Shown here: in pieces, positions 33,277 to 33,286 of the stretch
How the letters are laid out: the number at the start of each line of letters is the position of its first letter
How positions within the stretch are numbered: position 1 is the stretch's first letter
From: Yersinia proxima
GTDB lineage: Bacteria > Pseudomonadota > Gammaproteobacteria > Enterobacterales > Enterobacteriaceae
Length of the DNA: 33,286 nucleotides
NCBI RefSeq assembly: GCF_902170785.1
Contig: NZ_CABHYG010000019.1
Coordinates: 1-33,286 of the forward strand
Direction of reading: 5' to 3'
Position numbers and translations under genes: made by a program
The notes under the pieces: generated by a model
Told to the model about the DNA's origin: nothing
Databases searched by the model: none
The model's input: the letters and a program-made list of their open reading frames with translations, nothing else

Positions 33277-33286
33277 AATTCTGTTT

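Noticed and set aside
33026..33277. ORF of 83 codons on the minus strand at the right edge
   Set aside because: It lies across the 5S rRNA gene and both rrn terminators, so it is not a protein gene.

Overview
This is a conserved core segment of an Enterobacterales chromosome, about 33 kb long. Protein lengths and sequences are very close to E. coli orthologues, as I recall them, but consistently diverged. The gene content and several details, such as the longer ThiC N-terminus and no zraPSR next to purD, suggest a Yersinia-like member of Yersiniaceae. That placement is inference; the order-level assignment is firm.

Both ends touch rRNA operons that read leftward. At the left, positions 1-125 hold the P1 promoter and first leader bases of one rrn operon. 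At the right, positions 33157-33276 hold a complete 5S rRNA gene followed by two terminators. The window is therefore almost exactly the interval between two co-oriented rrn operons, equivalent to the rrnB-rrnE interval of E. coli in inverted orientation.

Layout from left to right: the divergent rrn/purH control region with a PurR box and a perfect DnaA box; purHD (+); the leftward cluster hemE-nfi-yjaG-hupA-yjaH, with nudC as a separate leftward gene; rsd (+); a TPP riboswitch and the overlapping thiCEFSGH operon (+); a bidirectional terminator; the leftward secE-nusG, rplKA and rplJL-rpoBC transcription units with their autoregulatory leaders and attenuator; tufB behind four tRNA genes (Thr-TGT, Tyr-GTA, Gly-TCC, Thr-GGT); a GNAT acetyltransferase gene (+); coaA (+); then murB-birA (-) downstream of the 5S gene.

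Functionally the window combines growth machinery with precursor and cofactor synthesis. The machinery is RNA polymerase core subunits, ribosomal stalk and L1/L11 proteins, EF-Tu, NusG, SecE, tRNAs and rRNA. The synthetic genes cover purines, thiamin, haem, CoA, biotin-protein ligation and UDP-MurNAc. Rsd and HU add global control of transcription and nucleoid structure.

I found no mobile element, CRISPR array, prophage, toxin-antitoxin pair or defence system, and no clear new biological system. The most interesting residual signals are non-coding: a palindrome in the rsd promoter, an 11-bp hairpin between rpoB and rpoC, competing hairpin arms at the rplL-rpoB attenuator, a tandem repeat in the thiC leader, a DnaA box between two promoters, and a possible 24-codon ORF in the purH leader. 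The least expected gene is the GNAT acetyltransferase between the tRNA operon and coaA.
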